From: Acidobacteriota bacterium
Lineage (GTDB): Bacteria > Acidobacteriota > Blastocatellia > Chloracidobacteriales > JADJPF01
Reading direction: 5' to 3'
DNA: 64,000 bases
Assembly (NCBI GenBank): GCA_016213785.1
Contig: JACQZQ010000109.1
Location: 119,704-183,703 of the forward strand
Part shown: piece after piece, positions 60,375-64,000 of the stretch
How positions within the stretch are numbered: the stretch's first letter is position 1
How the letters are laid out: every line of letters begins with the position of its first letter
Made by a program: the position numbers and the translations under genes
Notes under the pieces: model-generated
Told to the model about the DNA's origin: nothing
The model's database searches: none
What the model saw: only the letters and a program-made list of their open reading frames with translations

Positions 60375-63300
60375 CTAATTGCTTTCTTCAGCAATATTTA
60401 ATTGGGATTTGTCAAGATGATAATTAAAAGGACTAGAACGCCTGTTACCAGAAATTACCACAATATTATTTTGTCCAACTACTAAATTAAGGGCTTTTCT
60501 CTTTCCTGTAAGTACTAGACGGCTTTCTTTTAGTTTAAGAAATCCTGCTGAAAATTGTTGTCCATTAATTTCTACTATACAATCTTCTATAAAATTATTA
60601 CCTAAGATTACAAGCCTTTGGGACTCAAAGCGTACAGAAGAAATTATTGGAGGTTCTGTTATTTTGCGAGGAGTAACCGTAAGTTGAAAACTTAGGCTAG
60701 CACTTAATCTAGGGCTGCCATAGTCAGTAGCCACTATTTCAATTGTATAATTTCCTGCTGTTGCTGCTTCAGGGCGAATTAAAAATGAACCTCCTGATCC
60801 TCCATCATTACTAAAAGTAACAAACCTAGGTGCTTGCGCTAGAGTGAGTTCCACTCTACCATCTTGACTGCTATCACGGTCACTATCTTTATCAGTTGCC
60901 CTAATTTTTAGTGAAAGAGTTTGTTCTTCCTCAACTGTAATTGTAGTGTTACTTGATGGCTTTTCAAAAACAGGTTGATGATTAATAAAAGACTCTACAA
61001 CAAAACTTTTTTGAGTAGATTTTCCTCTAGAATCTTTGGCAATTACATCTACTTTTATTCTTCCAGCAAAATTTGATGCTGGTTGAACACAAATTCGATT
61101 GTTACTAGTATAAACATACTGTTGTTGGTTAGAAACTACATCTATATCTAGCCTATCATTGTCTGGATCTGTAGCAACAAAATCTACACAGTATTGTTCT
61201 CCTCCACGAATGCGAATAATTTGATCAGGAATACCACGAATTATTGGAGGGCTGTTTGGGGCTACTACTGTAATAACAAAACTAGTATTAGCCTTAAGTG
61301 ATGGACTGCCAGAATCTCTAGCTTCTATACCTACAGTATATTTCTTTCGGTTTTCTGAGCCAGCATCACCTGTTTTAGGCTTGATAGTTATAGTTGCTTG
61401 TCCATTACCTTGATCATAGAAATCAACAAAGCTAGGGTGTTCTGTTAGGTTTAATGTTAAATAACCATCTGCTCTATTATCACGGTTGCGGTCAATGTCA
61501 TTAGCCCTAATAGTGACTTGTTTTTGAGTATTTTCCTCTACTTCAATGTTATAAACAGGTTCTAGCGTAGGGGCATGGTTAATTACTACATTAACATAAA
61601 AAGATTCTTCCTGATAATTTCCTACTGAATCAGTAGCAATTAAAGTTGCTCTAAAACGCCCTTCTGAATTGTAAGGAGTGTTTAGGAGTAATTGGCCTGT
61701 TAGATACTGCAAAATATTACGAAAAGAATAGTCATTAACCTTAAATTCAACTCTAAAATAATCACCATCAGGATCATAAATATTTATTGGGATTCTTAAA
61801 GTCTCACCTGCGCGAAGAGTTATATCTGGAATAGGGGGAACTATTGGAGGCCGGTTAGGTTGTTTTACATTAATATAGAAACGTAGTTCACTTGTTAATG
61901 CAGGATAACCAAAATCTCTTACTTCTAAAACAACTTGATTATTATTACTATTCCAATTTGTTTGTGGGTAAAAAATTAATTTACCTCGACCATAACCATA
62001 ATCTATTAGCTCAACAAAACTAGGAGCAGTTATTAAAGATAGAGCAATTCTGCCATCTTGATTAGGATCAGTACTAGCATCAATATCAGTTGCTTGAATA
62101 TCGATTTCTTTTCTTTGCCCTGCGTAGAGAGTTAAGGTGCTTGCTAATTGATGAATATAGCTAAATGTTGGGCGATGGTTTTCCAGAATATCTAAATAGA
62201 AAGCCTGTTTACTTTGATTACCAAAAGAATCACGTGCAATTACATAAGCTGTAGAATTTCCTCTATAGCTTGAAATAGGCTTTAAACAAATTGTATTTCC
62301 TTCAATTGTGTATTTAATATTACTAGGTAGCGTGCAGCTTAATGTAATAGGATCATTTTCTGGGTCAGCTATTTGAGGGGTAAAACAAACCTCTTGCCCT
62401 ATACGCGCTGACAAATTATTAATTTTATAAATTATCGGAGCTTTATTTGTTGCTCTAGTCGGTACTTGAGACGGTGTTTGAACAGGGGGCTGAGTTGGTT
62501 GAGGTGTAGATCTAGCTGACGGTATAGGTGTAGGTTGAGCAATAGGTACTATTGTAGGTGTAGCTTGCGGTCTAGTTATACTAGGAGCTGTAGCGGTAGG
62601 TGTAGATATAGCTTGAGTGTTAAGATTAGTTATAGGATTAGCTATAACTGTAGTGCTATCTATAGCACGATTTGTAGTACTATTTGTAGTACTAAGCGAA
62701 TTTTTATTCTCTTTATCTAAAATAAGTTGGCTAGTATTTAGAGCAAAAATTTTTGCCTCATTAGTAAACATATGAAGTTCTTTTTCTGAGATTGATGCGC
62801 CAACAATATTTTCAGGTAAAACTAAAGAGGGTAGAGTTTTCCATATCTTTGTTAAAGGATCATAAACCTCTATGTTTGTTATAGGTTCTTGTTTAATTCC
62901 ATTAACCTTATAACCCCCAACCAAATAAAGTTTATTATTTAAGGCTAAAGCCGTTGCATTAACTCTAGGGTTTAGTAATGGAGTAAGCTGTTTCCATTTA
63001 TTTGCTGCTATATCATATTCTTCAAAAGTGGTTAGAGATAAATTTTTTAAGCCTTTTCCTCCTGCAACAAGAATTTTGCCATCAACTACATTTAGCGCTA
63101 CTTGTTCACGTGGTGTAGACATTGGTGCAAGCTTTTTCCATTTATTATTTTCTGGATTGTAAACCAAGGCTTCTTTATTAGGTAGTTTAGTCTTACCTCC
63201 AAAAACATAGATTTTGCCATCAACTACAGTAGCTCTTAGTCCTGCACGAGGGGCAGGTAAAGGTGCTAGTTTAGTCATTTTATTATTTTCAGGGTTAAAA

Positions 63301-63686
63301 GCGTAAACTCTGTTTAGCGCAATAGCTTTAGAATTGTAGCCACCAATTAAGTATATTTTATTATTAAGTGTAACTGCGGCTAAATCATAAAGTGCTATAG
63401 GTAAAGACGTTACACTTACAAGCTTGTTAGCTTTAGGGTCATAATATTCAATAGAAGATAGTGCTTTAAGAGAGGGTTGTTTTACTAGTTTTTTTCTTTT
63501 AGGAGTTTCTTTTGGGAGTTCTTTAGTTAGACCACCAATAAGATAGATTTTTTGATTTAGTTCTAGCACGCTATAGCGTTCTCTAGATTCTTCTTTAGAG
63601 TTAGGTGCTAGATTTTGTCCATAGATTAATGTGTTGCTAGTAAAAACTAATAGGACAACTAGGATTACTTTAAATAACATTTGCAT
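60375..63686 (-). CDS. Large exported Kelch/cadherin-like repeat protein
   Basis: This 1103-residue exported protein has a signal peptide (about 1-24). Residues 40-330 are five to six Kelch repeats (YLIGG, AALNNKIYLIGGYNSK, YVFGG) forming a propeller. A Ser/Thr/Pro/Gln linker (345-430) follows, then four to five Ig/cadherin-like repeats (about 430-1030) with DPENDP, DIDAS, DRNRDNRADG and DSDRDSSQDG loops that could bind calcium. A final IPT/TIG-like domain covers the last 80 residues. GAGG is seven bases upstream of the ATG. It resembles surface proteins for carbohydrate or protein binding. No anchor or sorting signal is seen. Confidence 0.82.
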   Translation of the reverse strand: MQMLFKVILVVLLVFTSNTLIYGQNLAPNSKEESRERYSVLELNQKIYLIGGLTKELPKETPKRKKLVKQPSLKALSSIEYYDPKANKLVSVTSLPIALYDLAAVTLNNKIYLIGGYNSKAIALNRVYAFNPENNKMTKLAPLPAPRAGLRATVVDGKIYVFGGKTKLPNKEALVYNPENNKWKKLAPMSTPREQVALNVVDGKILVAGGKGLKNLSLTTFEEYDIAANKWKQLTPLLNPRVNATALALNNKLYLVGGYKVNGIKQEPITNIEVYDPLTKIWKTLPSLVLPENIVGASISEKELHMFTNEAKIFALNTSQLILDKENKNSLSTTNSTTNRAIDSTTVIANPITNLNTQAISTPTATAPSITRPQATPTIVPIAQPTPIPSARSTPQPTQPPVQTPSQVPTRATNKAPIIYKINNLSARIGQEVCFTPQIADPENDPITLSCTLPSNIKYTIEGNTICLKPISSYRGNSTAYVIARDSFGNQSKQAFYLDILENHRPTFSYIHQLASTLTLYAGQRKEIDIQATDIDASTDPNQDGRIALSLITAPSFVELIDYGYGRGKLIFYPQTNWNSNNNQVVLEVRDFGYPALTSELRFYINVKQPNRPPIVPPIPDITLRAGETLRIPINIYDPDGDYFRVEFKVNDYSFRNILQYLTGQLLLNTPYNSEGRFRATLIATDSVGNYQEESFYVNVVINHAPTLEPVYNIEVEENTQKQVTIRANDIDRNRDNRADGYLTLNLTEHPSFVDFYDQGNGQATITIKPKTGDAGSENRKKYTVGIEARDSGSPSLKANTSFVITVVAPNSPPIIRGIPDQIIRIRGGEQYCVDFVATDPDNDRLDIDVVSNQQQYVYTSNNRICVQPASNFAGRIKVDVIAKDSRGKSTQKSFVVESFINHQPVFEKPSSNTTITVEEEQTLSLKIRATDKDSDRDSSQDGRVELTLAQAPRFVTFSNDGGSGGSFLIRPEAATAGNYTIEIVATDYGSPRLSASLSFQLTVTPRKITEPPIISSVRFESQRLVILGNNFIEDCIVEINGQQFSAGFLKLKESRLVLTGKRKALNLVVGQNNIVVISGNRRSSPFNYHLDKSQLNIAEESN

Positions 63687-63869
63687 AAGGCAACCTCAAT
63701 ATTAGGTAATTATTTTTGTACTTGAGAATTTAGGTTACGGCAATCCTAAGAAAAAATTAAGTTTTATTACTATCAAAATTTGTAGGGATTTATTTGTATA
63801 GGCAATATTGATGCACAACTCTATGTTTGGTTTGCCCAAAGTAAAATAGTTTTAGCTATAAAATGCGAA

Positions 63870-64000
63870 TTAAGAGTTAAAATTTAAAACTAAAAGCATC
63901 AAAGCCGCAGCAATACGGCCAAAGACATGAACCAAAAGACCTCTACGGGAACGAACTTTAGAGGCAAGTTGAATATGAGTATGCTCTTGAAGCCAACCAA
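63870..64000 (-). CDS. C-terminal end of a transposase, 5' part beyond the window
   Basis: On the minus strand a frame runs from the window edge to a TAA at 63870 and codes for 42 residues, including QLASKVRSRRGLLVHVFGRI and AALMLLVLNFN. This pattern (SKxRSRRGLLVH.FGRIAAALLL) recalls the C-terminal end of DDE transposases of the IS4/IS5 type. Whether the element is complete cannot be told. It lies about 180 bp from the start of the Kelch gene. Family assignment rests on recall of the tail only. Confidence 0.5.
   Translation of the reverse strand, partial: GWLQEHTHIQLASKVRSRRGLLVHVFGRIAAALMLLVLNFNS

Overview
The window looks like chromosomal DNA of a low-GC acidobacterium, probably Blastocatellia-like. 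The main pointers are a von Willebrand A protein of the type called 'acidobacterial VWFA-related', a TonB-like protein with long glycine-rich stretches, many exported TPR, Kelch and Lys/Asp-rich proteins, and generally A+T-rich codon use. This placement is inferred, because no rRNA gene lies in the window. Most genes are ordinary housekeeping and envelope genes. No tRNA, rRNA or CRISPR array was seen.

Layout. 0-2.2 kb: an alanine-rich coiled-coil gene cut by the left edge, a stretch with a probable structured non-coding RNA, and mtgA. 2.2-8.6 kb: a branched-chain amino-acid ABC importer with two tandem binding lipoproteins, two permeases and two ATPases. 8.8-13.9 kb: a divergent membrane pyrophosphatase, a DedA/YqaA-type membrane protein, a TonB-like protein and a hotdog thioesterase. 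13.9-19.4 kb: thiO and larE on the minus strand, then a TPR protein, a Lys/Asp-rich secreted protein, rpsU and purU. 19.4-27.3 kb: fabG and a TetR regulator on the minus strand, then trehalose genes otsB and otsA, a CPA2 antiporter, a palindromic MITE-like element and a GH15 enzyme. 27.3-33 kb: small unknowns, a NamZ/DUF1343 hydrolase, a Uma2 nuclease-fold protein, moaA and ribA. 33-41.7 kb: an FHA-GGDEF cyclase, pyrF, a DUF3108 protein with a histidine kinase, then rplU-rpmA-obg-nadD-rsfS-rlmH-dksA-comF. 41.7-43.5 kb: dacB and a small zinc-ribbon gene.

43.6-47.5 kb is the part least like its surroundings. A near-consensus promoter starts a leader with two long interleaved inverted repeats, the second followed by a U-run. 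The leader precedes a ParA ATPase and a winged-helix protein whose coding sequence carries clustered 13-bp TGACA-N3-TGTCA palindromes and a dense GATC cluster. About 0.55 kb beyond that gene is an array of five GATC sites at exact 8-bp spacing that forms a perfect 16-bp-stem hairpin, followed by about 550 bp of gene-free A+T-rich DNA. The whole resembles a plasmid- or phage-type replication/partition module with sites embedded in the initiator gene. An orphan beta-class adenine methyltransferase lies at 49.3 kb.

47.5-64 kb: an AMIN/amidase, the methyltransferase, an SH3 lipoprotein with a (DAK)10 tract, a chalcone-isomerase-like protein, an M49-type peptidase with an HExxH site, a transpeptidase-only PBP, a CapA phosphoesterase, the VWFA protein, a double HARE-HTH protein, a 1103-residue Kelch/cadherin-like exported protein, and the C-terminal end of a transposase at the right edge. 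Recurrent themes are cell-wall turnover (mtgA, dacB, NamZ, amidase, PBP, CapA), trehalose metabolism, and in-frame 9-bp repeat tracts in exported or Asp/Lys-rich proteins.
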